NCBI GenBank assembly: GCA_030147065.1
Contig: JASLAP010000669.1
Coordinates: forward strand, 1 to 6,799
From: Pseudonocardia sp.
GTDB lineage: Bacteria > Actinomycetota > Actinomycetes > Mycobacteriales > Pseudonocardiaceae
Direction: 5' to 3'
Length of the DNA stretch: 6,799 nt
Positions 1 to 5,157 of this stretch are shown in pieces. Under the pieces are notes generated by a model. It saw only the letters and a program-made list of their open reading frames with translations, was not told where the DNA came from and ran no database searches. Numbering within the stretch: position 1 is the first letter of the stretch; each line of letters begins with the position of its first letter. Made by a program: the position numbers and the translations under genes.

Positions 1-199
1 TCGGAGATCAGCCGGGCCCCGGTGGCCGCGGCGATCCGGCCGGCGGCGGCCAGCCCCTCGGCGGTGGTGGCGTCCCCGCCGACGCGCTGCGCTCCGGCGA
101 GCCGTGCGTGCTGCTGGTCGGCGGGGACGCCACCACCGCCGAGGGGCTGGCCGCGGCCGGCCGGATCGCCGCGGCCACCGGGGCCCGGCTGATCTCCGA
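1..199. repeat. 83-bp inverted repeat, 33-bp spacer, at the window edge
   Basis: Bases 1-83 are the reverse complement of bases 117-199, with 82 of 83 positions matching. The only mismatch is base 45 against base 155. The spacer is 84-116. The right arm lies inside the thiamine-diphosphate enzyme gene and encodes a normal part of that protein. The left arm read on the minus strand encodes the same peptide, and the mismatch falls on a third codon position and is synonymous (GCG versus GCC, both Ala). The left arm reaches base 1, so the repeat may continue outside the window. A fold-back of this kind at a sequence end is typical of chimeric amplification or assembly. A real inversion or local strain variation is the alternative. 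Confidence 0.95.
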
Positions 200-1064
200 G
201 ACGTTCCCGACCCGGGTCGAGCGCGGCGCCGGGGTGGTCCCGGTGGGCCGGCTCGGCTACGCCCGGGAGATGGCCGACCACCAGCTCGCCGGGGCCCGGC
301 ACCTGGTGCTGGTCGGGGCCCGCTCCCCGGTCGCCTTCTTCGCCTACCCCGGCCGCGACGGCGACCTGGTGCCCGCAGGCTGCGCGGTGCACCCGGTCGT
401 CGGGCGGGCCGGCGCGGCGGCCGCCGCGCTGGCCGAGCTGGCCGACCTGGTGGCCCCGGGGACCACCGCGCGGACCGCACCGGCGGCCCGCCCCGAGCTG
501 CCCACCGGCCCGCTGGACGTCGGCACCGCCGCGGCGGTGATCGGCGCGCTGCTGCCGGAGGGCGCGGTCGTGGTCGACGAGGCCATCACCTCCGGGCTGG
601 GGCTGCCCGCGGCCACCGCGGGCGCCCCGCGCCACGACTGGCTGTCGCTGACCGGCGGCGCGATCGGCTGGGGCCTGCCCGCGGCCACCGGGGCCGCGGT
701 CGCCTGCCCGGACCGGCCGGTGTGGTGCCTGCAGGCCGACGGCAGCGCCATGTACACGATCTCGGCGCTGTGGACCCACGCCCGGGAGTCGCTGGACGTG
801 ACCACGGTGCTGTTCAACAACAGCGCCTACGCGATCCTGCGCGGCGAGCTGGCCCAGGTCGGGGTGAGCGGCTACGGCGAGCGCGCCCGGCAGCTGCTCG
901 ACCTGGGCGGTCCCGAGCTGGACTTCACCGCGATCGCCGCCGGCATGGGCGTGCCGGGGGTCCGGGTGCGCACCGCCGAGGACCTGGCCGACGCGCTGCG
1001 CCGGGCCGGCGCCGAACCCGGCCCGCACCTGGTCGAGGCGATGGTGCCGCCGCTGGTCAGCTGA
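81..1064 (+). CDS. Thiamine-diphosphate-dependent enzyme, acetolactate synthase large-subunit-like (5'-truncated)
   Basis: This is the C-terminal part of a ThDP enzyme of the acetolactate synthase/benzoylformate decarboxylase superfamily, which acts on 2-keto acids in the cytosol. Family-like sequence begins near base 81 (DALRSGEP) in the middle (TH3) domain, which continues through GARLISETFPTRVERGAG. The C-terminal ThDP/Mg-binding domain follows: GGAIGWGLPAATGAAVA, then ADGSAMY at 735-755 and NNSAYAIL from 816. These two correspond to the family's GDG-x(n)-NN cofactor motif, with the first Gly replaced by Ala. The frame stays open to base 3, but 3-80 lies in the inverted-repeat arm and reads as Gly/Pro-rich sequence unlike the family. 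GTG at 108 is only an internal codon. The usual length is about 520-560 residues, so roughly the first 200 are missing. Substrate cannot be decided; true IlvB is less likely than an IlvB-like decarboxylase. The stop is TGA 1062-1064. Confidence 0.85.
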   Translation, partial: DALRSGEPCVLLVGGDATTAEGLAAAGRIAAATGARLISETFPTRVERGAGVVPVGRLGYAREMADHQLAGARHLVLVGARSPVAFFAYPGRDGDLVPAGCAVHPVVGRAGAAAAALAELADLVAPGTTARTAPAARPELPTGPLDVGTAAAVIGALLPEGAVVVDEAITSGLGLPAATAGAPRHDWLSLTGGAIGWGLPAATGAAVACPDRPVWCLQADGSAMYTISALWTHARESLDVTTVLFNNSAYAILRGELAQVGVSGYGERARQLLDLGGPELDFTAIAAGMGVPGVRVRTAEDLADALRRAGAEPGPHLVEAMVPPLVS

Positions 1065-1077
1065 CCCGGCCGCGCCC

Positions 1078-1090
1078 GTGCGGACCGCAC
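1078..1090. repeat. 13-bp palindrome downstream of the ThDP enzyme gene
   Basis: GTGCGG-A-CCGCAC is a perfect dyad 14 bases after the stop codon. It is too short and lacks a T-tract, so it is a weak terminator candidate. In DNA this GC-rich it may be chance. Confidence 0.35.
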
Positions 1091-1161
1091 AGCGCACGCC
1101 GCTACCGTTGGGCGCCGGTGACGGTCGGTTCGTCGCGTTGGGCCGGCTGGTGGACTCTGCA

Positions 1162-1199
1162 GTCACGATCGGGTCGTCGTAAAGTGGCCCGATCGTGAC
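1162..1199. repeat. 12-bp-arm inverted repeat upstream of the MEDS-STAS gene (operator or terminator hairpin)
   Basis: GTCACGATCGGG (1162-1173) and CCCGATCGTGAC (1188-1199) are perfect inverted copies separated by 14 bases. The spacer contains TAAAGT (1180-1185), which fits the actinobacterial -10 pattern TAnnnT, but no convincing -35 sits 17 bases upstream. The element lies 97 bases after the stop of the preceding gene and 46 bases before the next start. It could therefore be an operator over a promoter, or a U-tract-free terminator for the ThDP enzyme gene. The sequence alone does not decide. Confidence 0.6.
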
Positions 1200-1245
1200 G
1201 TAACGGCCACCGGCCGGGCGTCTCCCACTGTGTCTCGGACCGGGT

Positions 1246-2157
1246 GTGCGCATGGTGAGGACCATCGAGGACATGTCCTTGGTCGACCACGCGTGTGCCG
1301 TCCCGGTGAGCGACGAGCAGCTGTGGGAGGTCACCGCGGAGTGGCTGGCCGGCGGGCTGGCCGCCGGCGAACGGGTGGTCTACTTCGAGGACCGCACCGC
1401 CGGCGCGGTGCTCGGCCGGATGGCCGAGGACGGGGTGCCGGTGCGCCGGGCCCTCGACGACGGCAGCATGATCATCGTCCCGACCGAGCAGACCCGGGCC
1501 GCGGCCGCCCGTCCGGTGGGCCAGTTCGAGGAGATGTTCCTCGACCAGATCGACCGGGCGAGCGCGCAGGGCTTCCCCGGCCTGCGGCTGAGCGGGGAGT
1601 ACAGCGCCGGGCTGCTGCGGGTCGGCGGCGTGGACCGGGTGGCCGAGTACGAGCAGGTCGTCGGCCGGGTCCTGCGGGACAACCCGGCGGCCCGGCTGCT
1701 GTGCCGCTACGACCGGCACCGGTTCGACGACGCCGCGGTCTCGCACCTGCGCGCGCTGCACGACACCGAGCTGGTCGGCCGCGCGGTCTACGACGACAAC
1801 CTGCTGCGGATCACCAAGGCCGGGCCGGCCACCGCCCGGCTGGCCGGCGAGGTCGACCACAGCAACCGCCCGCAGATCCGCAAGCTCCTGCAGACCGTGC
1901 TCGACCAGGCGCTGCGCTCGCACTGGGCGCCCACCGACATCACCCTCGACCTGTCCTCGCTGCGGTTCCTGGACGTGGCCGGCGCGGTCAGCCTGGTGCA
2001 CGCGGCCGAGGAGTTCCCCAGCACCCACCGGCTGGTGCTCACCGGCGTGCGCCCGCGGGTGGTGCGGGTGCTGGACCGCTGCGGCGCGCCGTTCGCCGCG
2101 CAGCTGGTGGTGGTCCCCCGCTCCGGGCAGCACCGGCGGAGCCGGCATGCGGGTTGA
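1246..2157 (+). CDS. MEDS sensory domain-STAS domain protein, anti-sigma factor antagonist
   Basis: This is a cytosolic regulator of 303 residues from the first GTG. Residues about 12-175 resemble the MEDS (methanogen/methylotroph DcmR sensory) domain: LVDHACAV near the start, AGERVVYFEDRT at 40-51, and LLCRYDRHRFD at 151-161, a typical MEDS C-terminal signature. Residues about 188-292 form a STAS domain of the SpoIIAA/RsbV fold, with ARLAGEVDHSNRPQI and LDLSSLRFLDVAG. In classical antagonists the loop reads DSSG and its second Ser is phosphorylated by the anti-sigma kinase. Here it is D243-V-A-G246, so that Ser is absent and control by phosphorylation at that site is not possible. The gene overlaps the next by 11 bp, which suggests translational coupling and a shared role. 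ATG 1252 and ATG 1273 are alternative starts, and none has a strong ribosome site at good spacing. The domain calls are family knowledge; the sigma partner is unknown. Confidence 0.85.
   Translation: MRMVRTIEDMSLVDHACAVPVSDEQLWEVTAEWLAGGLAAGERVVYFEDRTAGAVLGRMAEDGVPVRRALDDGSMIIVPTEQTRAAAARPVGQFEEMFLDQIDRASAQGFPGLRLSGEYSAGLLRVGGVDRVAEYEQVVGRVLRDNPAARLLCRYDRHRFDDAAVSHLRALHDTELVGRAVYDDNLLRITKAGPATARLAGEVDHSNRPQIRKLLQTVLDQALRSHWAPTDITLDLSSLRFLDVAGAVSLVHAAEEFPSTHRLVLTGVRPRVVRVLDRCGAPFAAQLVVVPRSGQHRRSRHAG
2138..2141 (+). promoter_or_regulatory. Ribosome binding site for the RsbA-like gene, inside the upstream gene
   Basis: GGAG sits 5 bases before ATG 2147, within the last codons of the MEDS-STAS gene. 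It fixes the start and supports the 11-bp overlap. Confidence 0.6.
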
Positions 2158-3103
2158 GAACACCCGCCGCGACCGGTCGGTGCGGCTGCAGCACGTCGCG
2201 GCCTTCTTCCGGTCCCCGGCCGACCTGCGCCAGCAGCTGCTGCCGATGGTCGCCTCGGCGCTGCGGTCCGGGTCGGCGGTGGCGACCGCGGTCACCCCGG
2301 CCACCGCGGCGGCCGTGCGCGACGAGCTGGGCGACCCGCCCGGGCTGGTCGTGCTGTCCCAGCCGGACGGGCGCGACGCCGGGTCCGGGCAGACCCTGGC
2401 CGGGCGCCGGGCCCGCGAGCTGCGCTCGCTGACCGCGGCCACCGGCCGCCCGGTCACCATGGTCAGCGAGCACGCCCCGCGCCTGGACGGCGCCGACGGC
2501 ACCTTCTGGACCGAGCTCGACGCCGCGTTCAACATCGCCCTGGCCGAGCTGCCGGTCACCCTGACCTGCTTCTTCCCCGAGCTTCCGCTGCACCGGGAGG
2601 TGCTCGAAGGGGCCCGGCGCAACCACCCGCTGCTGCTGGTCCGCGGCGAGCACCGGCACAACCCGCACCACCTCGGCCCGCGGGCGGTGCTGGCCCAGCA
2701 GCCCGCCCCGGCGCCGGCGCTGCTCGGCCCGCCCGAGGTGCGGCTGTCCTTCGGCGCCTGGCAGCTGCACGAGGTGCGCAACGCCGTCGAGGACGCCCTA
2801 CTGGCGGCCAACGTCCCGCACGAGCGCGCCGAGGACGTGGTGCTGGCGGTCAACGAGGTGGCCACCAACGCCGTCGAGCACGGCGACGCCGAGGCCGAGC
2901 TCAGCATCTGGATCGACCTCGACGGGGTCACCTGCGAGGTGCACGACACCGGGAGCCTGCGCGACCCGCTGCCGGGGCTGCAGGCCCCGCACTCGTCGAA
3001 CCCGCGCGGGCGGGGCGTCTGGATCGCCCGACAGCTCTGCGACTGGTTGCACGTGTGGACCGACGGAACCGGCACCCACGTGCGCATCCGTGCCAGTCCT
3101 TGA
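2147..3103 (+). CDS. RsbA-like anti-sigma factor: MEDS-like sensor plus HATPase (serine kinase-type) domain
   Basis: This 318-residue cytosolic protein has the architecture of the actinobacterial RsbA-family anti-sigma regulators. Residues about 14-185 form a MEDS-like sensor: LQHVAAFFRSPADL at the N-terminus, with H16 at the usual His position, and a tail FPELPLHREVLEG followed by HPLLLVRGEHRHNP. Residues about 198-316 form a GHKL ATP-binding domain of the RsbW/SpoIIAB type. They include the N box NEVATNAVEHG (236-246, with E237 and N241), the DTG box (267-269) and the glycine box GRGVWIARQL (288-297). Proteins of this type bind a sigma factor, release it when a STAS antagonist binds, and may phosphorylate the antagonist. 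The adjacent, overlapping STAS gene is the obvious partner, but it lacks the usual phosphorylated Ser. The ATG at 2147 has GGAG 5 bases upstream. The sigma factor is not in the window. Confidence 0.88.
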   Translation: MRVENTRRDRSVRLQHVAAFFRSPADLRQQLLPMVASALRSGSAVATAVTPATAAAVRDELGDPPGLVVLSQPDGRDAGSGQTLAGRRARELRSLTAATGRPVTMVSEHAPRLDGADGTFWTELDAAFNIALAELPVTLTCFFPELPLHREVLEGARRNHPLLLVRGEHRHNPHHLGPRAVLAQQPAPAPALLGPPEVRLSFGAWQLHEVRNAVEDALLAANVPHERAEDVVLAVNEVATNAVEHGDAEAELSIWIDLDGVTCEVHDTGSLRDPLPGLQAPHSSNPRGRGVWIARQLCDWLHVWTDGTGTHVRIRASP

Positions 3104-3117
3104 GTACCATCGACTCA
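3101..3117 (+). repeat. Small dyad over the stop codon of the RsbA-like gene
   Basis: TGAGT (3101-3105) and ACTCA (3113-3117) are inverted with a 7-base loop and begin at the TGA stop. The stem can extend by a T-G and a C-G pair. There is no T-tract, so it is at most a weak terminator or 3'-end hairpin. Confidence 0.3.
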
Positions 3118-3157
3118 GGTTCCCGGCCGTCACCGGGGAGTGTGACCGAGCCAGCCC

Positions 3158-3186
3158 TTGGCAAGAGACCTCACGGGGAGAACACT
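3158..3186 (+). promoter_or_regulatory. Possible promoter upstream of the SARP-like gene
   Basis: TTGGCA (3158-3163) resembles a -35 element. It is followed after 17 bases by AACACT (3181-3186), a poor -10 sharing only the second A and final T with TATAAT. Its -10 lies inside the GGAGAA-N3-TTCTCC palindrome. This is a weak call based on spacing and position. Confidence 0.3.
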
Positions 3187-3191
3187 TCTCC
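3177..3191. promoter_or_regulatory. 15-bp palindrome GGAGAA-N3-TTCTCC, candidate operator
   Basis: GGAGAA (3177-3182) and TTCTCC (3186-3191) are perfect inverted arms around CAC, in the 170-bp gap before the SARP-like gene. The relatively AT-containing arms stand out from the GC-rich surroundings, and the short spacer is typical of a dimeric regulator site. The GGAG could also act in RNA as part of a small hairpin. No other copy was noticed in the window. Confidence 0.45.
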
Positions 3192-3273
3192 GCGGGCCCG
3201 GCGCCGACGGGATGCGCACGGTCCACCACGCGCAGCACATCCACACATCCGGCACTTCACGTTTGGGACCACC

Positions 3274-4155
3274 ATGTCTGACGATCAGCGACGATCTCGC
3301 ACGACGCGGGCTCCCCTCACCGGATCCCACCGGGTCACGGTGCTCGGCTCGTTCACCCTCACCTCCCGCGACGGCGCGGGCTCCCACGGCGGCGCGGTCC
3401 CGCTGGGCGTCGACGCCCGGCGGCTGGTGGCCTACCTGGCCGTGCACCCCCGCCCCCAGGAGCGCGCGGCACTGGCCGCGGACCTGTGGCCGGGCACCGC
3501 CGCCGACGCGGCCGCCCGGCTGCTGGCCGACGCGGTCGCCGCGGTCGACGCACCCGGCCTGCTCACCGCCGACGGACCGACCCTGTCGCTGGCCGCCGAC
3601 GTCGAGGTCGACCTGGCCGACGCGATGGGCCTGGTCCGGGCCATGCCGGAGATCCCGGTCGACGACACCCCGGACGTCGCGCTGCTCGACGCGGACATCC
3701 TGCCGGGCTGGACCGCCTCCTGGATCGCGGTCGAGCGCGAGCGCTTCCGCCAGCTCCGGCTGCACGCGCTCGAGGAGCGCAGCCTGCGCCTGTCGGCCGC
3801 CGGCCGGCACGACCGGGCGGTCGCGCTCGCCGAGACGGCCGTGCGGGCCGCGCCCAGCCGGGAGAGCGCCCGCCGCGCCCTGATCGAGGCCCACCTCGCC
3901 CAGGGCAACATCGCCGCCGCCGTGGCCCAGTACGACGACTACCGCGAGCTGCTGCGGTCCAGCGTCGGCGGCCCCGACCCGTCCGGGCTCGACCGGCTCT
4001 TCCCGCCGGCGCCGGTCTGGCCGGTGCTGCGCGCCCGCCGCCCGATGCCGCGCTCGGCGGTCCAGCTGCCCGGCCTGCGCTCGGTGCGCGGGGCCGGTAC
4101 GGGCGGGCCGCGCCGGCTGGTGTCGGGCGGCTCGGTGCCCGGCACCTCCCGCTGA
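3274..4155 (+). CDS. SARP/AfsR-like regulator with wHTH and BTAD domains
   Basis: This 293-residue protein resembles the single-component actinobacterial BTAD regulators that activate secondary-metabolism or stress genes. Residues about 20-112 match the winged-helix part: VTVLGSFTLT, then RRLVAYLAVHPRPQERAALAADLWP, then GLLTADGPTLSLAADVEVDL. Residues about 115-243 match the helical, TPR-like bacterial transcriptional activation domain: LPGWTASWIAVERERFRQLRL followed by RESARRALIEAHLAQGN and AAVAQYDDYRELL. A Pro/Arg-rich tail (244-293) follows. The stretch where the recognition helix is expected (AAARLLADAVAAV, 79-91) has one Arg and is otherwise mostly Ala, Leu and Val, so DNA binding may be weak or altered. 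ATG 3274 was chosen because the domain begins soon after it and GGGA lies 5 bases upstream. The frame is open from 3055, but that part overlaps the preceding gene and reads as non-protein-like. Target genes are unknown. Confidence 0.82.
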   Translation: MSDDQRRSRTTRAPLTGSHRVTVLGSFTLTSRDGAGSHGGAVPLGVDARRLVAYLAVHPRPQERAALAADLWPGTAADAAARLLADAVAAVDAPGLLTADGPTLSLAADVEVDLADAMGLVRAMPEIPVDDTPDVALLDADILPGWTASWIAVERERFRQLRLHALEERSLRLSAAGRHDRAVALAETAVRAAPSRESARRALIEAHLAQGNIAAAVAQYDDYRELLRSSVGGPDPSGLDRLFPPAPVWPVLRARRPMPRSAVQLPGLRSVRGAGTGGPRRLVSGGSVPGTSR

Positions 4156-4176
4156 CGGCCCACCCGCACGACGACG

Positions 4177-4205
4177 CCGCGCCCCCTCCCGGAGGCGCGG
4201 TGTTT
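4177..4205 (+). terminator. Hairpin terminator after the SARP-like gene
   Basis: CCGCGCC (4177-4183) pairs with GGCGCGG (4194-4200) across a 10-base loop, followed by TGTTT. It lies 21 bases after the stop, between two convergent genes. The T-run is short and exists only in the plus direction, so it best serves the SARP-like gene. Confidence 0.55.
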
Positions 4206-4234
4206 CGCGTGCCGTGGGCTGCTGCGCGCGGGCC

Positions 4235-4759
4235 TCAGCCCGACAGCGGCAGGGTGAAGGCGACCTCGGTGCCGCGCGCGTCGCTGGTCACCCGCATTTC
4301 CCGGGTCAGGCTGTCGATCATCGCCAGGCCGCGGCCGCGGTGCCCGGGGCGGGCCGGCACCGGCCGCCACCGCCCGTGGTCGCGCACCCGCGCGGTGAGC
4401 ACCCGCGGCTGCTCGGCGGTGATCTCCAGCTCGACCTCGACGGTGCCGGGGCCGCGATCGCGGTAGGCGTGCTCCACGCCGTTCGCCATCGCCTCGCCGA
4501 GCGCCAGCTGCAGGTCCATGACGTCGTCGGGGGGCACGTCGTGCTCGTCGGCCCAGGCCTCGACGCGGCGGCGCACCAGGCGCAACACCGCGGGATCGGC
4601 GGGGTGCTCCGCCCACCAGCGGGCCGACACGGGGGCATCGGCCCGGACCCCGCCCTCGGCGGCGTCGGCCGCGCCCCTGCCCGTCGTGCCACGGCCGGCG
4701 GCGTCGGCGACGGCCGCGGTGCCACCGCCGTCCGACTGCTGCCCCACTGCGCGGTTCAT
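4235..4759 (-). CDS. RsbW-like anti-sigma factor/serine kinase (HATPase domain)
   Basis: This 174-residue cytosolic protein has one GHKL ATP-binding domain of the RsbW/SpoIIAB type, preceded by about 45 residues of Gly/Ala-rich low-complexity sequence. Visible boxes are the N box LALGEAMANGVEHAY (85-99, with E89 and N93), the G1 box DHG (127-129), the G2 glycine-rich GHRGRGLAMID (139-149) and a terminal GTEVAFTLPL strand. Known relatives hold a sigma factor inactive and phosphorylate a STAS antagonist. The ATG at 4759 is fixed by GAGGA 7 bases upstream. The frame stays open further upstream, but that region is the divergent promoter and neighbouring gene. It faces the SARP-like gene convergently and is divergent from the small-protein/DUF4235 unit. 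Its partner sigma and STAS proteins cannot be named; the MEDS-STAS protein in the window is a candidate but lacks the phosphorylatable Ser. Some relatives with Gly-rich ends act in other sensory roles. Confidence 0.85.
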   Translation of the reverse strand: MNRAVGQQSDGGGTAAVADAAGRGTTGRGAADAAEGGVRADAPVSARWWAEHPADPAVLRLVRRRVEAWADEHDVPPDDVMDLQLALGEAMANGVEHAYRDRGPGTVEVELEITAEQPRVLTARVRDHGRWRPVPARPGHRGRGLAMIDSLTREMRVTSDARGTEVAFTLPLSG

Positions 4760-4766
4760 CACCTGT

Positions 4767-4771
4767 TCCTC
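4767..4771 (-). promoter_or_regulatory. Ribosome binding site of the RsbW-like gene
   Basis: The minus strand reads GAGGA, 7 bases before ATG 4759. This decides the start against the much longer open frame upstream. Confidence 0.75.
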
Positions 4772-4779
4772 GCGTCCGT

Positions 4780-4831
4780 GATCCCGTTCGCTACTGCAGG
4801 TGCCCGAGCCCGACGCCCGGCAAACGGGATC
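4780..4831. repeat. 9-bp inverted pair GATCCCGTT / AACGGGATC in the divergent promoter region
   Basis: GATCCCGTT (4780-4788) and AACGGGATC (4823-4831) are perfect inverted copies 34 bases apart, between the divergent RsbW-like and small-protein genes. They could be two half-sites of a shared regulator or GGGAT-type promoter elements facing opposite ways. The spacing is too long for a simple dimer site. Confidence 0.5.
4799..4824 (-). promoter_or_regulatory. Possible SigB-type promoter of the RsbW-like gene
   Basis: On the minus strand GTTT (4824-4821) is followed after 16 bases by GGGCAC (4804-4799). This resembles the actinobacterial general-stress promoter (GTTT, 14-16 bases, GGGTAY) with one mismatch in the -10. 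The leader to ATG 4759 would be about 33 bases and would contain the ribosome site. Confidence 0.35.
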
Positions 4832-4862
4832 CGGCCGACCCGCGCCGAGATCCTGCCCACCC

Positions 4863-4888
4863 GGGTAGAGGTCCCGCGCACGGGGTAC
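4863..4888 (+). promoter_or_regulatory. SigB-type promoter candidate for the small-protein/DUF4235 unit
   Basis: GGGT (4863-4866), 16 bases and GGGTAC (4883-4888) fit the Streptomyces SigB consensus GNNT-N14-16-GGGTAY. Transcription would begin about 7 bases after the -10, at or just before ATG 4897, giving a leaderless or near-leaderless message. That agrees with the lack of a spaced Shine-Dalgarno sequence there. Confidence 0.5.
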
Positions 4889-4896
4889 CTGGGGGC

Positions 4897-5154
4897 ATGT
4901 CTCGCACTTCCGAGCCCGATGTCGGCTCCGACGACCACCTCGCCCGCACCCGGGAGACCGGTGGTGTCCAGCCGAACCGCGAGGACGGGTCGGCCCAGCG
5001 CGCCGCCGACACCGAGCGGTCCGACCCCGACGGCGGGGGCACCACCGGAACCGACGAGAACGAGGAGTTCGTGGGCAGAGCGGCCGGTCAGGACGCGGGC
5101 TTCGCCGGGGAGACCGGCGCCGAGGCCCGCTCCGAGGCGGCCCGGAAGGAGTGA
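4897..5154 (+). CDS. Small acidic, hydrophilin-like protein of unknown function
   Basis: This 85-residue protein is not recognised as a known family. It is rich in Asp, Glu, Gly, Ala, Arg and Thr, has only two Phe, and has no Trp, Tyr or Cys and no membrane segment or signal peptide. It is therefore likely soluble and disordered, as in hydrophilins and LEA-like desiccation proteins. Supporting its reality are normal GC-rich codon use, an in-frame ATG just after a SigB-type promoter candidate, and its stop (5152-5154) only 3 bases before the DUF4235 ATG, with that gene's ribosome site in its last codons. A stress-protection role is inference from composition and neighbours. The alternative is a non-coding leader of the DUF4235 gene, which the coding-like composition argues against. 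Confidence 0.7.
   Translation: MSRTSEPDVGSDDHLARTRETGGVQPNREDGSAQRAADTERSDPDGGGTTGTDENEEFVGRAAGQDAGFAGETGAEARSEAARKE
5146..5151 (+). promoter_or_regulatory. Strong ribosome binding site of the DUF4235 gene
   Basis: AAGGAG lies 6 bases before ATG 5158 and favours that ATG over the GTG immediately before it (5155). Confidence 0.8.
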
Positions 5155-5157
5155 GTG

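Noticed and set aside
605..690. Repeated CCCGCGGCCACCG in the ThDP gene
   Set aside because: Both copies encode the LPAAT motif in normal coding sequence with the same preferred codons, so this is not a mobile or regulatory repeat.
104..1198. 364-residue plus-strand frame overlapping the ThDP enzyme
   Set aside because: The translation is Arg/Gly/Pro-rich shadow sequence; the neighbouring frame has the full ThDP domain.
1102..3087. Long minus-strand open frame opposite the MEDS pair
   Set aside because: It mirrors well-recognised plus-strand genes, has a Ser/Arg-rich composition without any family features, and is explained by the lack of stop codons in GC-rich DNA.
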